A stretch of 64,000 nucleotides of DNA, from the NCBI GenBank assembly GCA_002205965.3, contig NADL03000517.1, forward strand, positions 744,001-808,000, read 5' to 3'. The notes below the pieces were generated by a model. That model saw only the letters and a list, made by a program, of their open reading frames with translations, made no database searches and was not told the origin of the DNA. A program made the position numbers and the translations under genes. Within the stretch, counting starts at the first letter, position 1. The number at the start of each line of letters is the position of its first letter. Origin of the DNA: Kappaphycus alvarezii. Its lineage: Eukaryota; Rhodophyta; Florideophyceae; Gigartinales; Solieriaceae. Shown here in pieces: positions 32,201-45,094 of the stretch.

Positions 32201-35200
32201 TCGGATAAGAACTTCAACGCTTTTACATAGCTCTAAATCGAGCTACGCAGAGTTCAGTTGACAAGGTGAAGGAACAATTAAAGATTGACTACAAGCAGGA
32301 TGTCCATGTCAGAGCAATTCAACTGGTTGTAAACTTGAACTAGCAAAATCCTAAAATCTCTGAAATGTCTTCTCTAAATGGGTTCATTGATATTGTCAAT
32401 AGGTTCTTCTCCATTCAAATGAATAAAATGGAAGACTTGAGGTGCTATTTGTCACAGTACCGCGGACTTGCCGCCGAACAACTTGTGAAATCCTGTTCAA
32501 ATAGCAGATCCCTTTCCGTAGAAGTACTTAGAGTAGCAATAATATGAACAATAAGGACTCTCCTTCAGAATCAATGTTTATTATATACAAGCTTCATCTT
32601 ATATGAATTGGTGAGAAACAAAGCGAGTTGGCGTTATTGCCTGAGAAAATTTTCATATAAACATGAGAAAAGGCGTAGAGAAAAACATTAATGCAAAAAA
32701 CGTTGCTGTAACGATCACAAGTTAATCTGAGTGTTATATTCGTTCTGGAAAATTCTCAATCAACAATGTCACTGGTAGTTGAAATCAGATGTGTACATAT
32801 GGTACAAAAAACTTAGAAACTTTGAAAAAACTAACTGATATTTAGGATGTAGTCAACTCCATTGGTTCCTCTGTTTTTTGATGAAATTTGAGTCTTAATT
32901 GCGCCGTTTATTTATACTTTTCTCTTGCTCAAACTACTAAGTTTACTCAAAAAGCCGATTAAGAAGGCTTAAATTGAGTCTGTAGCTGACTGTATGTTTT
33001 GAGGTTTATTGGACGTCTGCAAAACACTGAATAGGAGGAAAGAATCAGAAGTAACTAGAAATATCGTTTTTAATGAACTAAAGCGGAATATCGATGTTTA
33101 CGATGACGATAATTGCCGGCCCAGCTGTAATTCGAATGACACGAGGTCAAAGACGATAGTGAAATTCTTCGGAGAAGCCTGCATGTAATGGAAGAAGGGG
33201 ATTACAAACTCTGTGACTTGAAGTTCTGGTTTCCGATCTTTGCCACTTTGAATATCCTAGAATCCAACCATCCTCTTCAAGAACACTCAGAAAGGAACGG
33301 TGTAACCGGGAACTTCAATGAACATTTTTGGTCGGGCTCCATTTTTTTCAAGGGTAACGGGATCAGGCAAGGAGAATTACTACCAAGTTTGAAGTGATTT
33401 CTTTTAAAAACGATGAAAGCCATATTTTGGATGGTGGTTGCCCCAGTCTTCCACAGGAATTAAGTTTTCAGTAGTTTTGCCTTTGGAAATGGTCATCGGT
33501 TTCCAGTTCAAGCCCTTAAATTTTGAGCCATTCTTCAACTATTATGATGAGAAGTGAAAATATTAGAATCTCACACTCTGTATAAAGAGACTTTTTTGAA
33601 GGCTTGAGAAGAAATAAATAGAGATTATGCTCTACATAACAGAAGGTAAGGACAGTGTTATAGTTAAAAATTGTGATTTGAAGAAAAGTCAATGTGCTTA
33701 AATCGCATAAATTGCGTGTGTTCATAATAAAACTAGGATTATTCGAAGTATCAAACTGCTCAATCGTGCCTCAGACTCCGGTACTGAAGGTAGAGAAATT
33801 CGGACACATTTCTATGTTTTCATGAGTCAAATATACAAAACAAAAAGGTATCTCTCATGCAGTGAGCTCTTCTTCGGAAAAAAGAAATCTGGAGGGACTA
33901 CTATACCAAAAATAATTCGAATATATGTCAAAAAATTTGCTCCAAATATATGTTTGTACTCGAGATTACCTCTGAAGGACGTGAGGTACTCTTCAAACAG
34001 AGTGTAGTGCTTCCTCCAGTTTAAGAAATATCACTTGAAGCTGTCGTGCGAAAATTTTCTAGCTGCAATATAACATGATGGACATTCATCGTTCGAAATT
34101 ATTCTTGAAAAGGCCACATCCAACATTTATCCTGTAAAATCAAATGTAATTTATGTAAGTGGCCGAAATTACGAAATCCCCAAAATTATACGTATCAGAT
34201 ATCTGGCTTCTAGCTATTGTAACGCTGCTTTTGTGTTAAAACATAGATGAAAGAAGCTCTAAGACTATCCGCTGTATTAATATCGTTTGATTAGTAAAAG
34301 TATAGAGATTATTTTTGCGAAAATTTTGAAAAAGCATGGTGACACGCAAAAAGTCTCCCTGTGAGGATACATTGCAAAATTGGCTCTGGAGATAGTGCAA
34401 ATTGCGCTTTGCAACGGATTTCCTTGTATATTTTCATTTATTCAAAGCATGAACGAGACACGAAAGGTACCCTGTTTACCGTTCAGGAGATTGTCGCACG
34501 GGGTTATTTCGCAATAACCCCTCTTGTGGACACATTATTGTGAATTCCTTTGGGGTTTCACGGGGACACACATCAACTACTCTCAATCTATCACAAAAAA
34601 TATTGGACTTCGAGTCAATTGACGCACTTGATAAACAAGTCTCACTCGTTGTGCTCTCGAATATGCTTGGATCTCGATAATATAGCGCTCCTTCGTAGTA
34701 CGTTCTCACGAAACTCAATCCAGTATACTTATTCGAAAAGCAAATGAAACTTTATATCTGCATTATGGGATAGTCTAAACGCAAAGGAAATTCTCGTCGA
34801 AATGACTCAGTGCAAACGCGTGAGTAGAAAACGAGTGAAATTCACATACAAGTTCATTGGGCTATATCGATGTTCATTCCTTTTCAAAGAGTTGGGTTCT
34901 CCATTTCTTCATCCTTTCAATTTCATCTTTTTAGATTGAATCGTGTCGGACCAGTAAAGTCTCGAAAATGGAGGATATGTACCATATTAAACTATCCCCA
35001 GTAGTTCTCGGATACAAGGAGCACAATTTCCGGGTAAAATAGGTACTCTGCATGGCATTTTGTTAGTTCAGCGTATATAATATATTTTCATGCCCCGCTC
35101 CAACTTACCAAGTAAAAGCGATGGAAATATCATCAATTTCTACTATTTCGCTTTGTCTTGATGAGAAAAATTATTACACAGAATCAATTTTTTCTGAACA

Positions 35201-36700
35201 TCTATGCGTTAGAAAAATTATAAAATACTATTGACTGGTTTGAAGAAGTATAGGGGGCTAATGGGCCACTATGTAAACTATTTCAATATTTTCTATCCGA
35301 ATGGTACATGTAGGACTTTTCTCTACCCATTAAAAATGTTATGGTTTACGAAATTCTTAACCTTTTTCGTGTAAAATTAGGATAAATATGAAACGATTAT
35401 GAAATGTTCTGAGCTCTCGAAATTCTTTGCTAACATAATTGTAGTGCACTGCGCCGTGCGAATCTTCTCGTCTAGGAACAGAACCACGTCAGACAATTGG
35501 AATACTAACTCACACACGCCAAGACTCACAGCGTGTTCGCTGTCCCTCTTTCTCTTTAAGCACCCTGTGATGTAGTGTCACAGCTCGCCGACGGCGAGTA
35601 GAAGTGAAGCTAGAGGGCGGGGCTGATGTCTTGAGTCGTCTGGACGGTATACTTGTCCTCCGGGTTGTAAGGCCAGACCGTGATCCGCGGAATGCTAAAA
35701 ACTTGATAAGAATCGACTCCAAAGAACCGTAGACAACAACGGTAAAATGTTGGAGAAAGAAGATGTAGTAGTGGGTTAGCAGTGCTGAATATCTCCTTTG
35801 GAGATAAGGATGTTGTCACCAGCGACAATCTTGAAGTTCCTATTCGTACATAGACGCCGGAGTCCGGGGCGCCAAGCGTGAGTAAATATCACAAACAATC
35901 AACAAAAGGGTTGTTATAATATTGGAAAGAGAGGGGGGAAACAAAAAGGGGAACTCGGGCGGATAAACTTGGCCATAGCTAAAGTTGCCGTTGGCAAGGT
36001 TTCTGCAAAGGCGGAAGTTGGGAGTCAAGTCCAGAGCCAACACCGAGGTAGCTGTTTAATCGGGGGCCATAGTGGCCAGGTGGGTATAAATACTGCTAGT
36101 TAGCTAAGTAAGGACGACCGGCTGCGGCGCGGTAAGTAAAGTCAATGTCAGCCAAGAAATAAATATCCAAGTTAAATATGAGCTAGTCGACACTTGGCCC
36201 AATTGGTGGCTTGCGCCTGCGAAAATATGAGGTCCAAATTTAGGGCCGATTGGTCCGTAGTACACGCCCTCAGGCTCTTTCGGTTGAGTATACAGTCCGA
36301 GACTACTTGTGGTCGACAATAAAAATTTTCCCTTACTGTACAGTACAGTAACTGCTGGTAGCAGTGTGATTCCCTGTAGAATAATTTGGATCATAATAAG
36401 ATCACAGAAATCATCTCTGCCGGTGACAGTACAGTAGGAGTGTTAATTGCACTACAATAATTGCTTTTTTCACGAAACTTTTTTCGTAATCACACTGTTA
36501 AAATAGGAAAGCCTATTCAAATCCATGTCGGTACATAAATTTATTTTATCTCCGCTGCTGTAACCCAAAGATACCTATAACGCTCGTGATTACTGTTGTA
36601 CCCCTTGAAACAATCTGCCCCCATCGACAAGGATCGGAAATGCCCTTCCTGATCTTCAGTACTCAATAATATTAGTCTTTCTCACAAAAAGAAGGGGGTC
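32201..36700. other. AT-rich gene desert
   Basis: The base composition falls to long AT-rich runs, and no frame exceeds about 80 codons. A stretch around 32230-32545 (VKEQLKIDYKQDVHVRAIQL, FIDIVNRFFSIQMNKMEDLR) has the feel of an old coding sequence but I cannot name it. A second patch, 35460-36400, is less AT-rich and also unrecognised; it holds TACTGTACAGTACAGTAA at 36336-36353. Confidence 0.4.
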
Positions 36701-36959
36701 CTATCTTTCGCCGTCTTTCTTTTTTTACTCTATTTCACATGCATTTTACTGCGAGCAAGCTCTTCCGCCATCATCTCCATCGATTCTTGTGGTCTCATCT
36801 ATTACAAAGAGAGTCTAGTTGCGAAGGTCAAATGGTTTCATATGTCGGCAGCATCTCTGGCTGCAATATCCAGTACTTTCTAGGGATCTGTAATGTTGGT
36901 AGGGCTGCTCTAGAAGTATTGTTTACGGTGCCATTAATTTTTCCAAGACTCCATTTATC

Positions 36960-37700
36960 TCGAAATATTTGAGGCGGGAAGGCCGAAATGAATGTTTACC
37001 CCTTCATGGAGATCCTCAGTAAATTTGAAGATATATTCGCCAGATTTTTCATTTACAACAATGCGTGGTGTACAACAAAAGTCCTGTAGAAAGCATTTGA
37101 GATTATAAAAGAGATGCTGCAAAAAATTGGCTCCGAATAAGATAATTTTAAGGTTGCGAAACGGCTGCCTGCATCTTTGAGCGAGAGGGGGGGAATTCAC
37201 GATTCGGGCGTGATGGAACTAAATGGCCTCCAATATCAGATAATATTACTTCGCCTAGCTGTTAATTGTTTCCGAGGCGGCAGTAGATAGATACTTCCAG
37301 CTTATTTTGCAGGCAGTACATGTATTTTATAGGAACTTTTGAGGCATAACTGGCCTCGCCCGTGTGCGCGCAAAAAAATATAATTTAGGCGAAGTGTTGC
37401 TGGAGGACAGGTCACTTAACTTCATTTTCAGCCTAATAGAGATCAAAGCAAGTGAAAGGTCTTTAATTGACGACGAAAGTGGAATTATTTTCATGAAACT
37501 ATAGATCAGGCGTATGTTGAGATTGTCAGGAAGGCCTTTGGAAATGAAAATTATAATAATCTGGTCAAACTCAATTTCGAAGAAACAACTGAAAACCATA
37601 TTGTGGCTGATATTTCGGGGATTTAAAAGTTTTGATAGCCAGTTGGGAAAAAATCAGCCTTCCAATGGATATTACATGGATTTTTGTGCAGGTGCCAAAT
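36960..37700 (+). pseudogene. Possible very old reverse transcriptase relic (gypsy-like)
   Basis: One reading gives NVYPFMEILSKFEDIFARFF, IYNNAWCTTKVL and KAFEIIKEMLQKIG, which loosely follows the gypsy pattern around the YIDD box (..L.DIF...YIDD......AF..I...L...G). Further on, YVEIVRKAFGNENYNNLVKL is coding-like but unassigned. The match is weak and could be chance. Confidence 0.25.
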
Positions 37701-38260
37701 TAACTATTTAAATAGTGGCCATAGCGGTAAATGAGAACTTTTTGCCTCCCAGGTGGCCCCATTTATCAATTACGTATTAACTGGAGCCTAAATTCGTCGT
37801 CTATGTGATTGTCAGCATCAGCTGTGCGGATAGCTTTGGAATACAGCGCTCCAGAGGTTAGATGAAGACGTAATGCTGGATGACCAATGAAAATACCGGA
37901 TAATATTTCCATTTAGGCGGCGGTATTGGGGTGTTGATCAACCTTTTCAAGTTCCTTAGTATCTATTTGGATGCGTTGAGAGTGGCTTTGGTAAGCAACG
38001 GTTCCATTATTTCGTTCGAGGGTTCCCGCGGTCGAAATTGGGATCGAGTTGATCGTTTTGCAGTCATGGAGTTGAATGTAGTTTAGTACGGAATCGTGGA
38101 GAGTCATAGTGGGTTGGATAGTAGCCCATAACTCGTTTTATGTCTAAATTGTTCTGACTGAGTACAAAAAGAGAAGAAAATAATATCGGGCTAAATGACA
38201 GTGAGGAACAAGTAATATTTTTTCTGGCGTCTAGTTATTCTATCCTTAGGTTCTCAGGCG

Positions 38261-38270
38261 TGGTATCAGA
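38261..38270 (+). other. Primer-binding-site-like sequence of an LTR element
   Basis: TGGTATCAGA equals the first ten bases of the classic initiator-Met tRNA primer-binding site found just inside the 5' LTR of many Copia and gypsy elements. A bare CTCAGGCG precedes it. An open frame starting MTGERPSLNSYPTSGQTNNN follows at 38356, where Gag would begin. Confidence 0.45.
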
Positions 38271-38355
38271 AACCGAATGGGTCAGAACAGTACTGTTTTT
38301 AGGTATCTACTACTGTTTTCCTAAATTTTGAAGATTTCCATTCTCTGTATAAACC

Positions 38356-38993
38356 ATGACCGGAGAGCGACCGAGCCTCAACTCTTACCCCACTTCAGGG
38401 CAAACCAACAACAATAACACAACTATACCGCTAAATAAGTGCTGCAAATTCTCCCCCTTAACTTACGTTTTGAATATCGAGGTTCAAGGTTGGAATAATC
38501 ATGTAACTGTAGTTTCAATTCTCTCTTGGAACCCTCGGTGCCTATTCCTTGCCTCCTAGAGATGATTCCTACATTAAAATCCTGCTCTTTATATCAAGTA
38601 TTGAAGCACTGATATCCTTAAGCCGTCGGCCGAGAGTAATTAGGGAGCCCTATGCACGGAGTGGTTCACGAGGAGTATCAGGCTTTCAGCCGATTGGAAG
38701 AAGAAAAGAGAGAGCGAGACAGATTTAAGGAGGTAGAGGCTGACTTTACTGGTGAAAAAGATAATTATAACTCTACAGCCTTGACATCACATGCAACTAG
38801 ATACCTAGGCATCCACTCATCCAAGAAAGAGCTGAAGAGGAATCCCCGTGCATTTTCTATTCCCACGTCTCAATTTCTCGCCCTGTTTTCATGTTCTGGG
38901 CGCTTAAACGCCTCTTCTAACCTACCCGCAGAAGAAATATTTGCTCTAAAGGCTCTTAAAACGTACAGTAGATATCACTTGGCTGCCACTTAG
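38356..38993 (+). pseudogene. Possible Gag relic of a third LTR element
   Basis: Two open pieces, 38356-38559 and 38652-38993, lie downstream of the primer-binding-like site. The second (113 codons) is highly charged at first (EEEKRERDRFKEVEADFTGE) and helical. No zinc knuckle or named domain was seen. Context, not sequence similarity, suggests Gag; the element would have been cut by the Copia insertion at 39344. Confidence 0.3.
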
Positions 38994-39343
38994 ATCCGAA
39001 CACCACATCAAATTAGATAAGCTCGCTTAATAGCACTATGGGTAGCCAAAGACCGATAGCAAAAGAAGAATAATACGAAGAGAAAGAAACGCCCATTGTA
39101 CTTCCGGGTTTGCTAAATATAGTTCGTCAGTCTTCGACCTAAAGAGGTATAGGAAGCAGGCAAGAGGTATAGAAGGCAGGCCAGAGGCATAAGAGGTAGG
39201 TCAAGACGGAGAAGAAAGCACTGGAGCGGTCCTGGTCCGAAGAGGGTGACATCGATTTCACGCAGTAGATTGACTTTGATACGCATCTTAGGAGTATCAG
39301 ACACCGTGGGAATCTCGCGTATCGAGAGATGCAACGTAGAAAT

Positions 39344-39756
39344 TGTTGAGTGTGAAACTTGGCGCGTGCGCCATCCACATGCACCATACAGTATGACAAC
39401 AGTACAGCAGTCATAGCGTGAAATACGGAGCGGTTACAGTTGTGCGCGCAGTGCAGTAGTCATAGCGTGAAACACGGAGCGGTTACAGTTGGGTGCGCAG
39501 TACAGTAGTCATAGAGTGAAACACGAAGCTGTTACAGTTGGACGCGCAGTACAGTAGCTGATTGTTTGAATATTTGAATTCTTGTCAAGTCAGCGGAATT
39601 ATTCCGACAGGTGGGTTTCCTCTTTGCTATTAAAGCTGCGCAACACATCCTGTAAACTCAACCGCTCGAACCAACAGCGGAGTCACTCATCGGATACACG
39701 TCTAGTTCATCAACCAAAACCTATCTCAACCTTCACTTTGGAGGGATCGTTCTACA
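39344..39756 (+). repeat. 5' LTR of Copia element 1 (413 bp)
   Basis: It starts TGTTGAGTGTGAAACTTGG and ends GATCGTTCTACA. Inside are three tandem 49-bp units beginning GTCATAG (roughly 39408-39554), each ending in CAGTACAGTA or a close variant. The 3' LTR has two units, which explains its 49-bp shorter length. Confidence 0.9.
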
Positions 39757-39802
39757 GGTTATTGGCCGGGATGCACCTGCGCAAACCAAGCACAAGTATA
39801 CG

Positions 39803-42800
39803 ATGCTGTCAGTCAGGTCTCTCTATCGTGGCAAAGATACGGAGAGTAGGCGGCATGTTTTGAGCGGGGGATCGGCTCAAAGGTTTCGCAGCCATGTTGC
39901 ACGCGGAGCACCCGCTATGAAGGTTGAGCGAGCCATGATGGCGCTCACATGGGAGAAGTCAGACTCCATTCCACAGTTCAACGGGGGCCAGTATAATTTC
40001 CAGTTCTGGCAGGCGCGGGTCGAGGCGCTGTTGATGGATAAGGATGCCCTGGACGCTATATCTACCAGCTAATCTGAGCCTTTGACTGAAACCCAAAGGG
40101 CATGCAAGAACAAGACATGCAAAGTGATTCTTAGCGGACTCGGAGATATTCCGCTTGCAGCTGTTATTCCTTTTGCTGACAGTCCAAAAGACATATTGAA
40201 CGCCCTCAAGGAGAGGTACGCTGTAGTATCCACATTTAACAAGGCTAGCATTCAGACCTCCATTGCCAAACTTCGATACGAAGAACAGGCAATGGAACTT
40301 TACATCGCGGAATACGAACAGCTGTCTGCGAAACTGCACGCTATGAACGCAGGCATAGATGAGTCCCTTCTAGTTACGTTTTTTTTCCAGTCTTTATCTA
40401 CCAACGCTGATGCCAACTGTGCGGCGGTCATAGCCGCATTGCAGACAAAAGAAGCACTTACATGGGCGGGTGCCTCAAGTAGAATACTCCAAGAATATGC
40501 GGCACTGCGTGGAGCTACGGGATCCACAGGTAGTCCAAGAATGGATGGTGCCGAGCATAGCGAACAAGCTTAAAATATTGATCTCAAGGATGTTGTTTGC
40601 TGGTACTGCAAAAAGAAAGGACACCGCAAGTCTGAGTGTAGAAAACGCAAGGCTAACTTGAGAAAGAAGGGGATCCGAGGTCGTTGGCAAGAAGGTGAGC
40701 CCGCGCACATGGTCCGGGCAAGGGCGGCCGCGACTGCATTAGTTGTTCGGATGCACAAAACATATGGTTAACGATAAGAACCTTTTGACAAATAAGTCGA
40801 GAGATGTTTCAACCTTGGTTTCAACTGCGACAGACCAAGTTACTTTGCCAACGGGTACTGGAAAGGGTACAGTAGGCCTTGGAATTCAAGATGAGACACT
40901 TCATCTAGATCATGAACTGTGCGTTCCAGACCTTGAGTCAAATCTTATTTCAGTGTCGCAGCCATGCGACGACGGCCACAAAGTGGATTTCGACGCAGGA
41001 AAGGTGTCAGTGGTGAGAACGGAGAAGTAATCGGTACTGGTCAGCGCCTGAACAACACCTAAATGATTCCCCTAATGAAGTTCGCGAAAGGCGAAGCAGT
41101 AAGAGCAGTCGTAGAAAAAGTCAGTGAGTTAGACCTATGGCATCAAAGACTTTGCCATTCAGACAAGAATGTTATTGCTCGTATGCAAAAGCTCAAGTCA
41201 GTAGCTGGATTGTACTTTGCGGGAAAAGCAAACAGTAAACTCTGCGAACCTTGCATTGAAGGTAAGATGGCAAATGGTCCAATGTATCCTAGAACGAATA
41301 TTTGCCAGATCCCTGGTGCTTCAATGCATACAGACGTGGCTCACATGGGAGTTGAGTCACTGGGAGGGAGCAAGTACTATGTAACGTTCCTGGATGAAGC
41401 TACAGGATATGTTCGCGCGGTACCAATCGCCCGCAAGAACAATGCCGCAGAAGAGCTCGAAAAATACGTCGCATGGGTCGAACGCCAGTCTGGGAACAGG
41501 GTAAAAAAAACCACCATGGATGGTGCGATGAAGACTGACTACTCCAAGGCGGTGAAAGCGTTGGAGCCAATAGGAATTGAGCTCAAACACTCAGCCTCAT
41601 ACACACCAGCCGAAAATTGACGCGCAGAGCGAGTTAATCGCACAATCAATGAGACAATTCGCGCCATTCTATTCCAGTCTGGTATGCCAAAAGAGTTCTT
41701 GGCCGAGTGTTTAATGACTGCGACTTCTGCTCGAAATTTTATTCCAAAGTCCGGTAAGGATAAAACACCTCAGAAAGAACTCATCGGAGAAGCCCCTAAC
41801 GTCGCTCACCTACGGGTCTTTGGAAGCCCTGTATGGGTGCGAGTTCCAGACATAAAGAGGCGTAAACTACAACCGAAATCCAAGCGGGGAGTACTGCTTG
41901 GTTCTCTCAGCTGCGGAAAGTACCGTGTTTAGCTTGAGAGGGACGCTATTGTCGTAACATCTCGCCACTGTCGCGTGGTTGAGACTACGGTTCCCGCTCT
42001 GGGATGGGAGAAGAACTACTATAGGAATCAGAAATTTACTCGGGGACTACATGTTCTCAGCAGTCTCGATGCGAGAGAGGATATAAATGAGGAGAATATA
42101 TCATCTAATGCTCCCAATACACCCAGTGCTGCTGGCGCTACCTCACTACAGTCTTTCGCTGGAGGAGGAGAGTTTATCGGTGAGGAGGAGCAGGACCATG
42201 TTCACCGTTTTTCCGAAGAAAAGAATCTCGATGGTCAAGAACTCAACGAAAAGTTTTTAATTCTTGAGCAAATACCTGAAACATTGTCATTTGGAAACGA
42301 TGAAGCGGAACCAGCTGGAGAATTCATCGAAAGGTCTACGGAGGAAACCGTAAGGGGCAACCCTCCTCGAAATTGCCAGCCACCGATTCGATTCAATGAG
42401 GAATTCACCGCATTGGCAATGGAAAAGGCCTTATCGTACTCTGAGGTGATGAATAGTGATGATAGGCAGAAATGAAAAGATCCTGTTCAGGAGGAGATGA
42501 GTTCAATTATGAAATCTAGTAAACTGAAGTCAGCAAAATTGCCGGCGAACCGGCATGCTATTTCAACTAAGTTTATTTTTAAACGAAAGCTTGGCGCTGA
42601 CGGAGAGGTGAAGAGGTTCAAGTCACGCATTGTCGTAAACGGAAACTTACAGAAGTACAGCATCGACTATGATGAAACCTATGCCCATGTAGTTGTTCAG
42701 GAAGTTGCACTTACAGCTATTTCAGTGATGCTTCGTAGGAAGGCGACCATAGAACTCGTTGATTTCCAAACGGCATTTCTCAACCGTGACCTCGAGGAGG

Positions 42801-43960
42801 AGGTTTACGAACACCTGCCCAATGCGCATGACCCAACGCAAAATGTTTACAAATTACAGAAAAGACTGTATGGTTTAAAGCAGAGTCCAAGGAACTGGTT
42901 CAACAAACTAAGCAGTGCCTTGCAGAAGGTTGGTTTTAAGGAGATAAGGGGCACGGATTGCGTCTTTGTCCGTGGATCTGGTCGTAGCCAAGTTGTCTTT
43001 CTGGTTTATGTTGATGACATGGTTATCATGAGCACATCGACGGCCGAAAGGACCAAGACGAAGGAGGATCTCATGTGTTACTTCAAAATTACGGACTTAG
43101 GACCCTTGAAGTTTTTCCATGGTTTTAAGTTCGAACGATCGAACGATGGACGTACAATGACCGTGTCGCAGGATGCACAGCGCATACTGGAAAGGTTCGG
43201 CACGGGAACCTGCAGACCTTTCAGTGCTCCAATGGCATCATTTTTTTGTCAATCTCCGCCAATGGGCCTCTAGACGAAGAAGAGCGAATGGAAATGGATA
43301 AGCTACCAAATGGGGAGCCAATCGGATACTTAACTTTACTTGTCAATACATTTGCGCCCAGACATCACTTTCGCAGCATCGCTGCTCTGTCGGAAAGGAC
43401 AAGATCCTGCAAGCACCACTGGGTGGAAGCAAAACGGTTGATGAGGTACATTCGCGGTACTACTGTACTCAAAACGGGATTAAAATTGGAGTAGTTAAAG
43501 ATAGCTTTGAGCATGAAATTGAGGCATACGTGGACTCAGGTTTGGCTGGTGAGCATGGAAGTCGGAAGTCCACTACAGGATATCTGATCAACGTTCTAGG
43601 GGGATGTGTTGCTTGGCGCTCGGTAAAGCAGAGCGTGACTGCACTTTCTACAGCAGAGGCGGAATACATTGCAATGTCCGAATGTGTGAGAGCGGTCCCA
43701 CGTACAAGGAACCTCCTACTGCAATTGGGTATCAAAGTAAAGATGGCATAAATTTGGGAAGACAATCAGCCCTCAATCTCCTGGGTCGAAAAGGGTGGAA
43801 TTTGTACGAGAAACATTGATGTACGCGCGGGAAAATCAGCATCAACTACATACCCACTGATATGCAGAAAGCTGACTTGTTGACCAATCCTGTACCCATC
43901 GATAATGTCACATGGCTTGTGGAGGTGTTGCCAATGGCCAAGAGCTAGTGGTCGGCGAGG
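39803..43960 (+). pseudogene. Gag-Pol of Copia element 1
   Basis: One frame carries most of the protein from 39803 to about 43250, interrupted by stops at 40070, 40571, 41060, 41618, 41930 and 42473. Gag ends in a good zinc knuckle, CWYCKKKGHRKSEC (40597-40640). The protease site, in a shifted frame, reads LFGCTKHM where DSGCTKHM is expected, so the catalytic Asp is gone. Integrase shows the HHCC start (LWHQRLCH...CEPCIEGK), HTDVAHMG, TMDGAMK and PAEN-stop-RAERVNRT, the stop replacing Gly. Reverse transcriptase has FLVYVDDMVIMS. RNase H, after further shifts, ends in TTGYLI, VTALSTAEAEYIAMSE. Reverse transcription and integration in trans only would be possible. Confidence 0.85.
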
Positions 43961-43965
43961 AGGAG

Positions 43966-44329
43966 TGTTTACTGTGAAACTTGGCGCGTGCGCCTTCCAC
44001 ATGCACCATACAGTATAATTGCAGTACAGTAGTCATAGCGTGAAATACGGAGCGGTTACAGATGGGCGCGCAGTACAGTAGTCATAGAGTGAAACACGGA
44101 GCTGTTACAGTTGGACGCGCAGTACAGTAGCTGATTGTTTGAATATTTGAATTCTTGTCAAGTCAGCGGAATTATTCCGACAGGTGGGTTTCCTCTTTGT
44201 TGTTTAAGCTGCGCAACACATCCGGTAAACTCAAAAGCTCGAACCAACAGCGGAGTCACTCATCGGACACACGTCTCGTTCATCAACCGAAACCTATCTC
44301 AACCTTCACTTTGGACGGATCGTCGTACA
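43966..44329 (+). repeat. 3' LTR of Copia element 1 (364 bp)
   Basis: It starts TGTTTACTGTGAAACTTGG and ends GATCGTCGTACA, matching the 5' LTR throughout except for one missing 49-bp unit and scattered substitutions. Confidence 0.9.
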
Positions 44330-44334
44330 GAAAT

Positions 44335-45090
44335 TGCCTAATATTGAATTGAGTATAGAAAAGAAGAAAAAGGAAGAAGGAAAAAAGGTGACTCCGCATC
44401 AAATTAAAACAAAAATTCGCCTTTCGACTCTGAAGGAAACACAACTACTGTACCACTCCAGTAAAGTTACATTTTTCCGTACAAAGAAATAAAAAATAAA
44501 TACATGAAGCATCTCATAAAATTACTAACAAAGCATCTCAATCGACGTGGTTCTGAGAGGCTATGTTAAAGGAGTTCTCTTTTAATAATACTCGATTTTT
44601 TAGTTGCGAATAGCTCTTGTTTGCCACACAACCGGGCCTAATACCCAAAACGCCCAAAAACAGGTCAATTATGTTCACCTGAGGATATATTTCCCATTCT
44701 GTTACCGCATTCAGTATCAACTGTATGAAGCAAAATTGCAACTACCAACCGGCAGGAACAATACATAAGCTTCCTACAGCTACTAGCGGATGAAGTAAGG
44801 TCACCCTCCCACTTTTTGCATTGATAAATATCCACCTTTGCGCGCTCTCATGCTACTCTTCTCTCTTCCCTACAAAGTTCGAAAGCTTCCTCCGCCTCCA
44901 GCATCTTGCGCCTTTTCTCAGCTCTTTGAAATTAGATGGCCTTACGCCTAACCCGGGCATAGTTCTTTGCTCATTCCCGACGCTTGTGAGCCAATTCACG
45001 CTGTAGCTTTTTCTCCTTCGCAGCTTGTTACTCCTGTATTCGTTGGACAATTTCGGCGAGTGTCAAGGATTCCGCTCCTGCTGGAGCCTC
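44335..45090. other. Spacer, no gene recognised
   Basis: The right flank of Copia element 1 is A-rich at first. No frame is convincing in this stretch. Confidence 0.4.
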
Positions 45091-45094
45091 GTAC

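Larger units (their letters stand above)
39344..44329 (+). mobile_element. Copia element 1, full length with LTRs, inactivated
   Basis: The element of 4986 bp lies between the 5-bp direct repeat GAAAT (39339-39343 and 44330-44334). Both LTRs begin TGTT and end TACA. A purine run GGCGAGGAGGAG ends right at the 3' LTR (43965), the expected plus-strand primer. The internal frame is one Gag-Pol of Copia order (Gag, protease, integrase, reverse transcriptase, RNase H), broken by about six stops and several frameshifts. The LTRs differ at about twenty shared positions by eye, so insertion is not recent. Confidence 0.9.

Noticed and set aside
39757-39780. Primer-binding site of Copia element 1
   Set aside because: The bases after the 5' LTR (GGTTATTGGCCGGGATGC) do not match the 3' end of a tRNA that I know well enough to name.
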